Assembly: GCA_964442745.1 (NCBI GenBank)
Contig: CAYUAI010000042.1
Coordinates: 1 to 34,823, forward strand
Length of the DNA stretch: 34,823 bases
From: CAYUAI01 sp964442745
GTDB taxonomy: Bacteria > Pseudomonadota > Gammaproteobacteria > S012-40
Direction: 5' to 3'
Numbering within the stretch: position 1 is the stretch's first letter; each line of letters starts with the position of its first letter. The position numbers and the translations under genes are program-made. The notes under the pieces are model-generated. The model saw only the letters and a list, made by a program, of their open reading frames with translations, ran no database searches and was not told where the DNA came from. Positions 26,518 to 34,823 of the stretch are shown here, one piece after another.

Positions 26518-27081
26518 GTGAGTAAAAAAGCGTTTCCTATCTCTTTACTCACCAACAACCCGTGGGAAGGTAAAATCGGTGTNNNNNNNNNNNNNNNNNN
26601 NNNNNNNNNNNNNNNNNNNNNNNNNNNNNNNNNNNNNNNNNNNNNNNNNNNNNNNNNNNNNNNNNNNNNNNNNNNNNNNNNNAAGCGTTTCCTATCTCTT
26701 TACTCACCAACAACCCGTGGGAAGGTAAAATCGGTGTCGTCTTTGCCCACTTTAAAATTCGTTGGTGAGTAAAAAAGCGTTTCCTATCTCTTTACTCACC
26801 AACAACCCGTGGGAAGGTAAAATCGGTGTATTCACTAGCCCACTTTTAAATTTGCCAGTGAGAAAGGCGCTTCCTATTCCTTTGCTCACCAGCTACCCGT
26901 GGGAAGGTAAAATCGGTGTATTCACTAGCCCACTTTTAAATTTGCCAGTGAGAAAGGCGCTTCCTATTCCTTTGCTCACCAGCTACCCGTGGGAAGGTAA
27001 AATCGGTGTATTTACTAGCCCACTTTTTCGCAGGGAGAAATGCAAGCATTTTATTTTGCTCACCAGCAACCTGTGGGAAGG
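26518..27081. repeat. Tandem array of about 90-bp repeats with internal hairpins
   Basis: At least six units are seen, anchored on CGTGGGAAGG at 26561, 26716, 26808, 26898, 26988 and, with one change, 27072. Spacings are 92, 90, 90 and 84 bp for the last four steps; the first step spans the assembly gap. There are two unit types: an early one beginning GTGAGTAAAAAAGCG and a later one beginning GTGAGAAAGGCGC. In the early type GTGAGTAAA pairs with TTTACTCAC, extended to 12 bp in the third unit; the later type keeps the pairing with a bulge. The 92-bp and 84/90-bp units do not share one frame and the early type carries an in-frame stop, so the array is probably not coding. Confidence 0.8.
26583..26682. 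other. Assembly gap (100 N)
   Basis: One hundred N interrupt the tandem array. The round length marks a scaffold gap of unknown true size, so the number of repeat units is unknown. The translation across it is meaningless. Confidence 0.97.
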
Positions 27082-27196
27082 TTAAAATCAATATCAATAA
27101 ATAAAAATGGTAAAACTCAAAAAATAAGTGTATTAAGAATTAAAATCTCACAAGGAGTTTATCTAAAAATGCATTGTCAAACGACAATATATGAGA

Positions 27197-27601
27197 TTAT
27201 GCAGAGATAGGAGGTCGAGTATCGGCCTTTAGGAAAATACTTCTGAAAGAATCACTGTTATAGGGTTTTTGAAATAAATGGCTATGTTCTACATCCGTGT
27301 GTTGTTGAGAAGACATGATCGCAGCAAAAACGGTGGACCCATCATCAGATTGACCCGTGCCGTGCTCCATCGAGCTATCACTGTCCATATCGTGTTGATG
27401 AAAATGATCGCTATCGTGGCTACTTAGCGCTAAAACCAAAATTTGCTGCTCAGGGTGGCCGCCAGTATCGAAGGTAATACCTATAATATCTTCATGAAAA
27501 GTACATTCAACAGACGATGCCAGCGCAAATATCGGCTGCAGAAGATATGTTAAACATATCATCAAAATGACGCATCGGTTTGTTTGTTTATTAATTTTCA
27601 T
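27197..27601 (-). CDS. Small exported His/Asp-rich protein, possibly metal-binding
   Basis: This 134-residue protein has a basic start and a hydrophobic signal peptide ending around LQPIFALAS (residue 30). The mature part has a His- and Asp-rich stretch (about 82-105: SHDSDHFHQHDMDSDSSMEH) and more histidines near 118-128, with a Pro-Pro ending (TRPPISA). Short periplasmic proteins of this build often accompany heavy-metal efflux systems and resemble the DUF2946 group, but no efflux gene is present here. Metal binding is inferred from composition only. Confidence 0.6.
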   Translation of the reverse strand: MKINKQTNRCVILMICLTYLLQPIFALASSVECTFHEDIIGITFDTGGHPEQQILVLALSSHDSDHFHQHDMDSDSSMEHGTGQSDDGSTVFAAIMSSQQHTDVEHSHLFQKPYNSDSFRSIFLKADTRPPISA

Positions 27602-28033
27602 GTGGTTGAGCTCAATTGTTAGCCCGTCTCAATTGCTAATTGTCTTGTTATGTAGAATTTAAATACTTTTTTCTATGACTACAGCACCCATATTATAAAA
27701 AAGATAAGTCTAAGTCTACCCTCAATATGAAATAATTATTAAATCAAAATGACTAGTTAGGACTTATCTTACAGTTTACTAAAATTAAGACTCACTGACT
27801 ATTTTGAAGTTCATTAAACAATCAGCGTCTCACACAAATAAACTCGAGCCTATCGTCATCGTCGCACTTGTAATCCATTCGCTATATTCTCAATATAGCA
27901 GCCATAATTTTTATGTGAGGGTGATGACTTTCCAGGACAACGATGCAAGGGTGATATCGACGGACAACCTAAAAGAAATATCGCGAGGGAGCCAAGGATC
28001 AACCGAAACCGAACCATCCACTATCGGTTACGT
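27602..28033. other. Intergenic region with a 10-bp inverted repeat
   Basis: AAGATAAGTC (27701-27710) faces GACTTATCTT (27761-27770) across 50 bp, in a very AT-rich stretch. A 77-codon frame from a TTG at 27804 runs to 28037 and overlaps the end of the protease gene; it has no homology or ribosome binding site and I do not count it as a gene. Confidence 0.35.
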
Positions 28034-29248
28034 TTAGCGACACAAAATTTGAAAAACATAGTGCAAAGCTTCCTGGCTGATTTCCGCTGGTGTTTTTTGT
28101 CCAGACCGTTCTGCTTCATTTATCTCAATATCCAACGCATGCAAAAACATAATAATTGCGTGGGACTTTATCGCGAAATTGACGTTTTGTGGCACATCAC
28201 CGGTCATTTCATGGATGGTTGCTGCATTCAGCTTCGAACACACCATACCGGAGATATGTCCGTAAACATCAAACAATGGTCCTCCACTATTACCGCTCTG
28301 AATCGGCGCAGTAAATTGCAGTAAATGCGTTGCATCCCCTGGTGCCACTAAGCAGCTGATATTGCCGGTAGTCACTTGGGCGGCCGACCCTAATACGCCA
28401 CTTAAAGGATAACCAATTGAAGTAATGGGTTCGCCCGCGCAGGCTTGATAACGTCCACAAAAACTGGCCGCACGATCAATCGGTTGCTGACTACGTAACA
28501 ACGTAATATCATTGCGCACATCGGAAAAAATGGGCTCAAGCGTAATTTTTTGCCGTGTGGAACGCCCTTCTATTATGGTTGCACCGTCAATCACATGATG
28601 ATTCGTTAATATAAAACCATCACGGTTGACACAAAAACCTGTCCCGGAAAAACTCGCCGATCGCGTACCCGCAGGCGGTGTAGATTCAGTCGTTATCGCA
28701 GATTCTAGACCAAAGTTTCGATTTAATACTTCCGCCCCGAATGCCCCGCTTAACGCTGACAAACCAATCTCATAACCCGCTCCTAATGCACGTATTTTCC
28801 ATTGACCTTTATATTGATAAATTTCAACTAACTTTAAGGCGCGTTCTTGCCTGTCTTGGCAATCAATAGCGTAACGGCACATGGCCGAACCTGAAAAGTT
28901 CAATAACTTTATCTCAATACCTTGCAAGTCTCGCAAACGAACGCCTTCACCATAGGCAGACACCATGGATAATGCAAAAGAAAGACAGGTTTTATGTTCC
29001 GGTAACAAATCAAGATCCATGCGAAAACACGAGCGATCTCGATCAAATGACACACAGTTATCTGTGCGAGCTATATGATCACGAAAAATAATATCCTCCG
29101 GGGTGGCTATTTGACGAGAGTCTGCCGTTAAAAAAGCAAATAACTCAAGATTTTTGCGCGCAATATCATTTCGATCGATACTTACCTCAAGCGATAATTG
29201 TTGCGCTTGCAGCACAATATTTTGACCCGTTAACAAAGTTTTCATCAT
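28034..29248 (-). CDS. TerD domain fused to an HtrA-like serine protease
   Basis: I take the ATG at 29248 rather than the TTG just before it; the product has 404 residues and no signal peptide. Residues about 3-175 read as a TerD domain of the tellurium-resistance/stress family: LLTGQNIVLQAQ at the start, LELFAFLTAD, RMDLDLLPEH, CLSFALSM, GIEIKLLNFSG, YQYKGQWKIRALGAGYEIGL. Residues about 195-375 are an S1C trypsin-like protease with His218 in LTNHHV, Asp247 in RNDITLL and Ser321 in QSGNSGGPLF. No PDZ domain follows; the last 35 residues are a short helical tail. The TerD acidic calcium motif seems partly changed (NLE where DLD is usual). A cytoplasmic protease steered by a TerD module is the simplest reading. 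The stop overlaps a spurious plus-strand frame only. Confidence 0.85.
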   Translation of the reverse strand: MMKTLLTGQNIVLQAQQLSLEVSIDRNDIARKNLELFAFLTADSRQIATPEDIIFRDHIARTDNCVSFDRDRSCFRMDLDLLPEHKTCLSFALSMVSAYGEGVRLRDLQGIEIKLLNFSGSAMCRYAIDCQDRQERALKLVEIYQYKGQWKIRALGAGYEIGLSALSGAFGAEVLNRNFGLESAITTESTPPAGTRSASFSGTGFCVNRDGFILTNHHVIDGATIIEGRSTRQKITLEPIFSDVRNDITLLRSQQPIDRAASFCGRYQACAGEPITSIGYPLSGVLGSAAQVTTGNISCLVAPGDATHLLQFTAPIQSGNSGGPLFDVYGHISGMVCSKLNAATIHEMTGDVPQNVNFAIKSHAIIMFLHALDIEINEAERSGQKTPAEISQEALHYVFQILCR

Positions 29249-29637
29249 CAATTAATCGTTTCATAGAATTAAATCAATATTGGACATCATACCGTTGTTG
29301 TCGAGCGATGGACCTCCATCTTGAATTTATCAAAAAAATTAACCTGTTGATGGGAAGCTAGCGGCCTATTGACTCATTATTTTTATGAGACAATATTAGA
29401 TCCATATATTGCCAATAAAAAATAGTTACGAATTAAACTCGAGTGAGTTTCATCCCTCACCTTGAAGTTTTTTTACGGTGTATACTGTATCCGGGCTACG
29501 AAAGGCATTAACATATAGCAGCACAAACAAACAACACAGCTGAAGTATTTTTAATACAATTTCTCAAACAAATCATATTTTATGTACAATAGACAATGTT
29601 TTTTACCGTTCGAAAACCATTGCACCAAGGATTCTTT
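29249..29637. other. Intergenic region between divergent genes
   Basis: No gene is seen. Promoters for the protease gene (leftward) and the exported protein gene (rightward) must lie here. TATACT at 29481-29486 is a possible -10 element without a well-spaced -35. Confidence 0.35.
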
Positions 29638-30309
29638 ATGCCATCGCCATTAGTGAAACTCATTCGCACCATTTTATTCCTTGGTGTATTTTTATTAAGC
29701 ACCAGCAGTCACGCTGCTCCATTCGGTGATGACAAATCCCCAGTCACACCGAAAAAATATATCTTGGGGGAATTAGTCAAATGCTCGTACAAAGGCCGCT
29801 TTGAATCAACCAAAACCATCGAATGCCAGTTAAAAGAAGGCCTCGCAAGGGATAATCTTTGGGAGTTTTCTGCCACCGAAAATTTCTGGGAATCTCTCGG
29901 TCAACTGGCTGGCCAACAAGTTATGATTGGCTATCGGGAAGGCGGCATTCGCCATATGGAAGCAGACTTTTCGTTGCTCACTATCAATGTTACCCAACAA
30001 AGTGCTAAACTCAAAACGAACAGCATTTGCCAATATGATGCAGGTAAAGACCGATATTCTGTTGGTTTTCGGATTGCACGCATTTTATCTTTTGATGACG
30101 ACGACAATGTATGGTTAGCCAAAGCCCAATTGGGAGGTCGCGGAAACTTGGAGCCTTGGGAGTTTCAAGTTCTTAAAAAAGAAGCTGAAGATTGTTACCA
30201 ACAGTTTAAACAACTCGTCATCACCGGTAAAAAAGCCAAATTCTATTATTATCAAGATGGCAAAAACGACGATTATCGGATATGGCGGATTGATGCGCTG
30301 GATGAATGA
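29638..30309 (+). CDS. Exported protein of unknown function
   Basis: The ATG at 29638 has AAGGA 6 nt upstream and is followed directly by a signal peptide (cleavage near HAAPF, residue 28), so I prefer it to the ATG at 29596. The 223-residue product has three regularly placed Cys (in VKCSYKGRF, TIECQL and SICQYD, plus EDCYQQF) and a repeated pattern of a beta-rich module: VKCSYKG...REGG, then CQYDAGKD...QDGKNDDYRIW. Two similar halves are possible. I recognise no family. It lies 51 bp before the metallo-hydrolase gene on the same strand and is probably cotranscribed. Confidence 0.6.
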   Translation: MPSPLVKLIRTILFLGVFLLSTSSHAAPFGDDKSPVTPKKYILGELVKCSYKGRFESTKTIECQLKEGLARDNLWEFSATENFWESLGQLAGQQVMIGYREGGIRHMEADFSLLTINVTQQSAKLKTNSICQYDAGKDRYSVGFRIARILSFDDDDNVWLAKAQLGGRGNLEPWEFQVLKKEAEDCYQQFKQLVITGKKAKFYYYQDGKNDDYRIWRIDALDE

Positions 30310-30360
30310 CCGAGCGTATCTCCATCTAACAAGTCGTTTTTCAAAGCGGGCTATCTCCAC

Positions 30361-31437
30361 ATGGTGATTAAAAGATCAATTTATCTGATAATACTATTGT
30401 TCATCGTTAGTTTGAGTCATAGTGTATTTTCCCATAATAAAAAACCGCGACCGATCCATAGCGTCGATCAAGGCTTATCCATCATGGTGCTGGGCTCAGG
30501 TGGGCCGGTGGCAACTGATCGGCGCGTCAGCGCGGGCTATCTGATATTGATTGACGGTAAAGCGAGCATTCTGATGGATGCCGGTGGCGGCGTCCATGCA
30601 CGACTCGGTGCCTCTGGCGCCAACATTAAAGATCTTGAAATGGTACTCTTAAGCCACTTACATATCGACCACACCGGTGATTTAGATGCCACTATCAAAA
30701 CACTATTTTTTCAAAACCGTGGCATGAATCCGCCACGCACCGCCCCTATTCATTTTTTTGGTCCTGATGCGCCGCTACCCGGTACCCTCAATGTGCCACC
30801 CCCCAGCTTTGATTTTGATTCAACCTCGCACTTTATTGCTGGACAATATGCAAAAGACACCGGTTTGTTGCGTTATTTACATTTTTTCTCCAAGGTCATA
30901 TGCAATTGCCAATTTAACTTTACAAGTACGGATATTCCCTACATAGCGCACCCCGTTAAAACGGTTTATGACAACAATGGCATCATCATAAAAGCCGTTG
31001 GCATTACCCATGGTCCGGTACCCTCGGTAGCTTATCGTATCGAGTATCAAGGGAAAAGTCTGGTGTATACCGGCGACACGACTTCTTTAACGCCTGATCG
31101 ATCTGAGATTGACAGTAATTTGGTCGAATTGGCACAGGATGCAGACTTGCTGATTTACGATACTGCAATCCTGGACAACACTGAAGCACCTTTCATCGCA
31201 CTGCATACCCGCCCCACCGATATAGGCAAGGTGGCAGCCATGGCTAATGTCAACCATTTAGTCTTATCGCATATCACACCGATGACCGAGACCAACTTGC
31301 ACGACGTTAAACACAGTATTCGCCATCATGGGAATTATTATGGCCCAATCAGCGTTGCCAAGGATCTACGTGTTTATAATCTGCATCAAGCCATGCCAAC
31401 CCAATCATTGCCTGCTTGGCTCTATCGTCAAGAATGA
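30361..31437 (+). CDS. Exported metallo-beta-lactamase-fold hydrolase
   Basis: This 358-residue protein has a signal peptide (about residues 1-24, ending VFSH) and the metallo-beta-lactamase fold. The metal motif is LLSHLHIDHTGDL with His99, His101, Asp103 and His104; a further ligand Asp lies in YTGDTTSL and the last His in LVLSHITPM. The N-terminal VLGSGGP and the overall order match the RNase Z/arylsulfatase-like branch, but export argues against a tRNA enzyme. A phosphodiesterase, arylsulfatase or lactonase role is possible. It follows the exported protein of unknown function and probably shares its transcript. Confidence 0.85.
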   Translation: MVIKRSIYLIILLFIVSLSHSVFSHNKKPRPIHSVDQGLSIMVLGSGGPVATDRRVSAGYLILIDGKASILMDAGGGVHARLGASGANIKDLEMVLLSHLHIDHTGDLDATIKTLFFQNRGMNPPRTAPIHFFGPDAPLPGTLNVPPPSFDFDSTSHFIAGQYAKDTGLLRYLHFFSKVICNCQFNFTSTDIPYIAHPVKTVYDNNGIIIKAVGITHGPVPSVAYRIEYQGKSLVYTGDTTSLTPDRSEIDSNLVELAQDADLLIYDTAILDNTEAPFIALHTRPTDIGKVAAMANVNHLVLSHITPMTETNLHDVKHSIRHHGNYYGPISVAKDLRVYNLHQAMPTQSLPAWLYRQE

Positions 31438-31459
31438 TTTTTGTTGACAACGTCTTAAG

Positions 31460-31481
31460 CTTGCCTCGTTAGCGAGGCAAG
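31460..31481. terminator. Hairpin between convergent genes
   Basis: CTTGCCTCG (31460-31468) and CGAGGCAAG (31473-31481) form a perfect 9-bp stem with a TTAG loop, between convergent stops at 31437 and 31490. No T-run follows on either strand, so it may act as a barrier or RNA end rather than as an efficient intrinsic terminator. Confidence 0.5.
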
Positions 31482-31489
31482 ACCTACCA

Positions 31490-32902
31490 TTATTTCGATA
31501 AATCCACGGGACGTTGTTGTATCTTCTCTGGCAGATCACCATTGACATCCACATTAGCTACTCGCATCAAATAAAGCACTAATAAAATCGCCGGTATTCC
31601 CAATATCGAAGCATAAATAAAGAAAAATGGATAGCCTTGCGCATCCACCACGACGCCGGAAAATCCACCAATCATTTTAGCTGGCAAGGTCATCAAAGAG
31701 CTAAACAATGCATATTGTGTCGCGGTATACGCGGTATTGGTTAAGCTGGATAAATAGGCAATAAAAGCACTTACCGCAAATCCACCACTTAAATTATCTG
31801 CGCTAATAACCGCGGCTAATAATCTTGTACTAGGTTCTACCATCGCCATGTAAGCAAACAATAAATTGGTTGATGCCACCAAAATACCACCTAACAATAA
31901 TGGCCTCATAATGCCATAGCGTACCACAAACAAACCACCAATCAATGATCCAAGAATTGTCATGAAAAACCCAAAAAACTTGGTGGTCACCCCAATTTCA
32001 GTTTTAGTGAATCCTAGATCTAAATAAAAAGGGTTCGCCATGACTCCCATGGTAATGTCGCTAATACGAAACACACTAATAAACAATAAAATTAGCAATG
32101 CAGTTTTTCCATTGCGTATAAAAAAATCCACAAAAGGACATACTACCGCCCCAATAAACCAGGCCACTATGCTTCGCAACCGCGGTGGCCAATGATTCGC
32201 TTTCGCTAAAAAGTTTATCACGCGTGCTTCTTGGCCTAGGGTATTTTGGGCTTTCGGTATCGCTGGTTCGTCAATAAATAACACCGTTACCATACCTACC
32301 GCCATTAACCCCGCCATTAACAAATAAACCGACGACCAAGCCATTTGATCAGCCAGGGTCAGCGCCCCCGCACCGGCCACTAATAGTGCAAGCCGATAAC
32401 CTAATATATAACTGGCCGCCATAGCTCCTTGTAAATGTCTATCGACCGCTTCGATGCGATATGCATCAATGCTGACATCTTGAGTCGCCGATGAAAAAGC
32501 CACCAACACAGCAAACACAGCGACCCAATATAAGTCGGTGCTTGGATCGGTCAGCGCCATACCAATGAGACCAAGCGCAATACCAAACTGAGCGATTAAC
32601 ATCCAACTTCGACGCCGTCCTAGCCAATGAGTTAGCCACGGTATCGACAAACGATCAATCACTGGCGCCCAAAAAAATTTAATGGAATAAGTAATGCCAA
32701 CCCAACTAAAAAAACCGATTACCGAACGACTGACTTCCGCTTCTTTCAACCAAACAGATAATGTCGAAAATACCAGCAAAAAGGGTAAGCCCGCCGAAAA
32801 ACCAAGAAATAACATGGCAATGGTTCGTGGTTTAAGATAAATCAGTGCGGCTTCACGCCAACTGGTTTCAGCTTTGAAAAATCCTGGTTTCGTTATCTTC
32901 AT
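31490..32902 (-). CDS. ampG: AmpG-family muropeptide permease (MFS)
   Basis: This 470-residue major facilitator protein starts with LKPRTIAMLFLGFSAGLPFLLVFSTLSVWLKEAEVSRS, the conserved AmpG opening, followed by APVIDRL and a WLGRRRSWM loop between helices 2 and 3; SSATQDVSIDAYR in the fifth helix is also an AmpG hallmark. About 12-14 transmembrane segments are visible. AmpG imports GlcNAc-anhydromuropeptides from periplasm to cytoplasm for cell-wall recycling and supplies the signal for ampC induction where AmpR is present. No amp or recycling genes lie beside it. The start has only a weak ribosome binding site. Confidence 0.9.
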   Translation of the reverse strand: MKITKPGFFKAETSWREAALIYLKPRTIAMLFLGFSAGLPFLLVFSTLSVWLKEAEVSRSVIGFFSWVGITYSIKFFWAPVIDRLSIPWLTHWLGRRRSWMLIAQFGIALGLIGMALTDPSTDLYWVAVFAVLVAFSSATQDVSIDAYRIEAVDRHLQGAMAASYILGYRLALLVAGAGALTLADQMAWSSVYLLMAGLMAVGMVTVLFIDEPAIPKAQNTLGQEARVINFLAKANHWPPRLRSIVAWFIGAVVCPFVDFFIRNGKTALLILLFISVFRISDITMGVMANPFYLDLGFTKTEIGVTTKFFGFFMTILGSLIGGLFVVRYGIMRPLLLGGILVASTNLLFAYMAMVEPSTRLLAAVISADNLSGGFAVSAFIAYLSSLTNTAYTATQYALFSSLMTLPAKMIGGFSGVVVDAQGYPFFFIYASILGIPAILLVLYLMRVANVDVNGDLPEKIQQRPVDLSK

Positions 32903-33164
32903 GTATCAATAATCACCACTCATATGCGAGTTTTGTCAAGTTTAGCGATCACATGACAAAAGTGTTGTTCACTGCTCATCACCGGCTCAATTAAGTCGTA
33001 TCAAGGTCAGTACTTAGGCTACAACGCTGTATTATAATAAGCAACTAATCGCGACCACACACTTGATAAGCCCCGATTATCGCATGATTTAAATTGATAA
33101 ATTTTAATCATTGCCAACAGACAATTAATATGTAAATACATAGTACATACCACAGTACAAAGTA

Positions 33165-33460
33165 ATGTACCCAGGCAAGAGGGGTGGAATTCAAATCCCT
33201 AAACAGATCGTCATCTCCCAGTATCGAAATATTGTCAATGAAGCGGCAGCCAGAAAGAAGGCCACTGAATGGGTAAAACAGGCCAATACCCAAATGACTT
33301 TGGAAGCCCAAACATTGTCAAGTGAAAAAATTAAATTTGAAATTGATCGACTGACGCAGGACATGTTAAAGCGCATGCCCTCGAATTTCTGCGATAACTG
33401 ACCTATCAGGAAGCGATTAAAATGGATTATCCTGAAGGCGTGACACCCTTTAGACCCTGA
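33165..33460 (+). pseudogene. Small broken gene, family unknown
   Basis: The first frame gives 78 residues, largely helical and charged (ARKKATEWVKQANTQM, then SSEKIKFEIDRLTQDMLK). After residue 70 a plus-frame change and one stop would continue with HALEFLR, LTYQEAIKMDYPEGVTP, which reads like real protein. I read this as one short gene broken by a frameshift and a stop. It is next to a Tn3-family end, so it may be a passenger or a damaged target gene. No function can be assigned. Confidence 0.45.
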
Positions 33461-33585
33461 CGAGCTTGAATAAAGGACACCACCGATTTTTTTAGTGAGA
33501 AATCATTATCCTCGCCAGGGAGTTTTCCTCAAATTGGCGTTCGCTTTTTTACTTTTAATTCCTGAAGCTCTATAGACTCCATTAA

Positions 33586-33623
33586 AGGGTAGTATGCACA
33601 TTCGTGCGTAAATAGGCGCTAAG
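33586..33623. repeat. Candidate 38-bp terminal inverted repeat of the Tn3-family element
   Basis: The stretch starts AGGGTAGTATGCAC and ends GGCGCTAAG. Tn3-family ends are usually 38 bp, start with G-rich sequence and finish with a CGCTAAG-like motif on the inner side. It lies 20 bp past the transposase stop, where one end of such elements is expected. The matching end is outside the window. Confidence 0.55.
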
Positions 33624-33643
33624 GGATTATATTGTGCTCTGAT

Positions 33644-34823
33644 TTAGCGCACGACTCTGTTTCTGTTGAGGATATAACCACCGTATAGGATGATATTTTC
33701 CCAAGAGACTGGGCTAATATTACTCAGGAGTGCAAGGTCAATATGTTCTGGTAAGGGATGAGTTTGCAGAACACGATGGATTTCTTTAGCTTGCCAGTAA
33801 ATAATGCAAGCGATGACAAGAGTTAAACTACTACAAGAATTTTTCTGCTGTAACCAATCTCGATTATTCAAGGTTCCTCGGTGTCCATATTTAATATCAC
33901 GCGCCAATGCGTGAATCTGCTCGCCTTTGAGTAATCCTCGCCGGTTGCGTTTTCGCATGTCTGGATCGGACATAAAATTCAATGTATATTCGGTACGAAT
34001 GAGGCGACCAAACTCACGATTAGCACGGTAAAAATGGTTTTTTCCTGAGAAGCCGTTCAATCGCTTGAGTGCCGTTGAAGCTGTCGCATGCCCACTTTCG
34101 AGTGAAGCATAAAAATGCCCCATTCGGTCCCACTCAGCAGCAATCCATTGTGTATGTAAGATCCGGTCTTTTTTCTCAAGCAAAACACTCAGCGGACCAT
34201 AATCTTTATCTATGTCAATGCGGAAGATAGCCTGCTTTTTCAAGCCTTTTATTCTGGGTATGAAGCGTTTGCCAAACATAGCGAAGGCGGTAAAATTTGT
34301 ATCGGTAAAACCGTGGGTATCTGTGTAGTGTTCCTCTATATTTAAATCACTTTCGTTGTACAACAAGCCGTCGAGAACAAATGGAGCATCACGGTCTGCA
34401 CACTCATGAGGGGTACTGAAATAGGGCGCATAATTGTCGGCGACAAAACTATAAAACTCCAGGGCGAAGTCATTAAAGGCATGACTATAGCTTTTATGCA
34501 GTACCTTGCGACGTAAGGTGAATCTCTGTCCATCACTACTTGATGTTGTGCCATCTCCCCAGGCTTTTGTAATATCTAGCTGGCTGATGGCGTTGACAAC
34601 TTTTGCCAAAGCACTGCGTTGGGTTTCTTCATGCATATGCCAGTCAGTAATATGCTTCATGCGGTTATATGTGATGTCTTCGATAAGCTGTGACATCGTA
34701 TACGGACCGATTTCACTGGCATGTGCCATGATAGTAGCCAAAACTTCACAGACATGTTGTGCTTCAGGATGGTCCTGCTCAGCAGTTGACATAAAACAAT
34801 GTGAAAATTTTAGATCGTTATCG
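33644..34823 (-). CDS. tnpA: Tn3-family transposase TnpA, C-terminal part (partial at window edge)
   Basis: The minus-strand frame is open to the right window edge with no stop, so the ATG at 34792 is internal; about 390 residues of a usual ~1000 are visible. The DDE catalytic region is present: TDTHGFTDTNFTAF with the first catalytic Asp, the central KRFIPRIKG segment, and the Glu in REFGRLIRTEYTLNF. The C-terminus (EHIDLALLSNISPVSWENI, ILYGGYIL) is characteristic of the family. No stop or frameshift is seen in this part, so it could be active. Resolution (resolvase, res site) or cargo genes would lie to the right. It ends next to a candidate terminal repeat. Confidence 0.92.
   Translation of the reverse strand, partial: DNDLKFSHCFMSTAEQDHPEAQHVCEVLATIMAHASEIGPYTMSQLIEDITYNRMKHITDWHMHEETQRSALAKVVNAISQLDITKAWGDGTTSSSDGQRFTLRRKVLHKSYSHAFNDFALEFYSFVADNYAPYFSTPHECADRDAPFVLDGLLYNESDLNIEEHYTDTHGFTDTNFTAFAMFGKRFIPRIKGLKKQAIFRIDIDKDYGPLSVLLEKKDRILHTQWIAAEWDRMGHFYASLESGHATASTALKRLNGFSGKNHFYRANREFGRLIRTEYTLNFMSDPDMRKRNRRGLLKGEQIHALARDIKYGHRGTLNNRDWLQQKNSCSSLTLVIACIIYWQAKEIHRVLQTHPLPEHIDLALLSNISPVSWENIILYGGYILNRNRVVR

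Noticed and set aside
26518..27081. CRISPR array
   Set aside because: The whole 90-bp unit is repeated, including what would be spacers, and no cas gene is present.
26518..27085. Two open frames through the tandem array, as a possible repeat protein
   Set aside because: One crosses 100 N; the 92-bp and 84-bp units break any common frame, the early unit type has an in-frame stop, and start signals are missing.
27804..28037. 77-residue open frame from TTG
   Set aside because: No ribosome binding site or homology, and it overlaps the stop of the TerD-protease gene.

Overview
The window reads as accessory-rich chromosome from an AT-rich gammaproteobacterium. An AmpG permease, an Ogt repair protein, a GlyGly-CTERM-like tail, a TonB-dependent receptor and hybrid sensor kinases all point that way; I cannot fix the order. 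A run of 100 N inside a tandem array (26583-26682) shows that this is a scaffolded draft assembly. I saw no rRNA, tRNA or CRISPR array.

Left end (1-3300): a partial permuted papain-like protein overlaps by 4 bp a gene for a class IV, HDAC11-like deacylase. After it comes a graveyard of mobile DNA: a 149-bp palindromic element, the tail of a group II intron maturase, a DDE integrase fragment, a decayed IS630-type transposase and a probable 5' piece of the group II intron.

3300-11400: a secreted alpha/beta hydrolase with a GlyGly-CTERM-like tail (minus strand), a 1.25-kb gene-poor stretch holding two copies of a diverged structured repeat, a small membrane protein, a RecD2-type helicase, an Ogt-type alkyltransferase, and a small DUF2892-like membrane protein with its own terminator.

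12300-22030: two sensory modules meet tail to tail with two bases between their stop codons. The plus-strand module is an NrtA-like binding protein overlapping a 1227-residue hybrid kinase (Cache-type sensor, HAMP, PAS, HisKA, ATPase, two receivers, HPt). The minus-strand module is a TonB-dependent receptor, an ABC_sub_bind-type binding protein and a CHASE8-like histidine kinase. Neither has ABC permease or ATPase genes beside it, so the binding proteins probably present ligands to the kinases rather than feeding transporters.

22300-26060: a minus-strand cluster of two citrate-synthase-like proteins, both 271 residues with the starts chosen here, then an acetolactate-synthase-like thiamine diphosphate enzyme. 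It looks like a small carbon-carbon bond-forming or cleaving pathway of unknown product. The usual citrate synthase histidines appear to be replaced in both synthase-like proteins.

26100-34823: a 148-bp palindromic element, an array of about 90-bp tandem repeats with internal hairpins, a His-rich exported protein, a TerD domain fused to an HtrA-like serine protease, an exported protein of unknown function, an exported metallo-beta-lactamase-fold hydrolase, an AmpG-type permease, a broken small gene, and the C-terminal part of a Tn3-family transposase with a candidate terminal inverted repeat, running off the right edge.

The items most worth following are the TerD-protease fusion, the HDAC11-like gene coupled to a permuted papain-like protein, and the paired citrate-synthase-like genes with the TPP enzyme.
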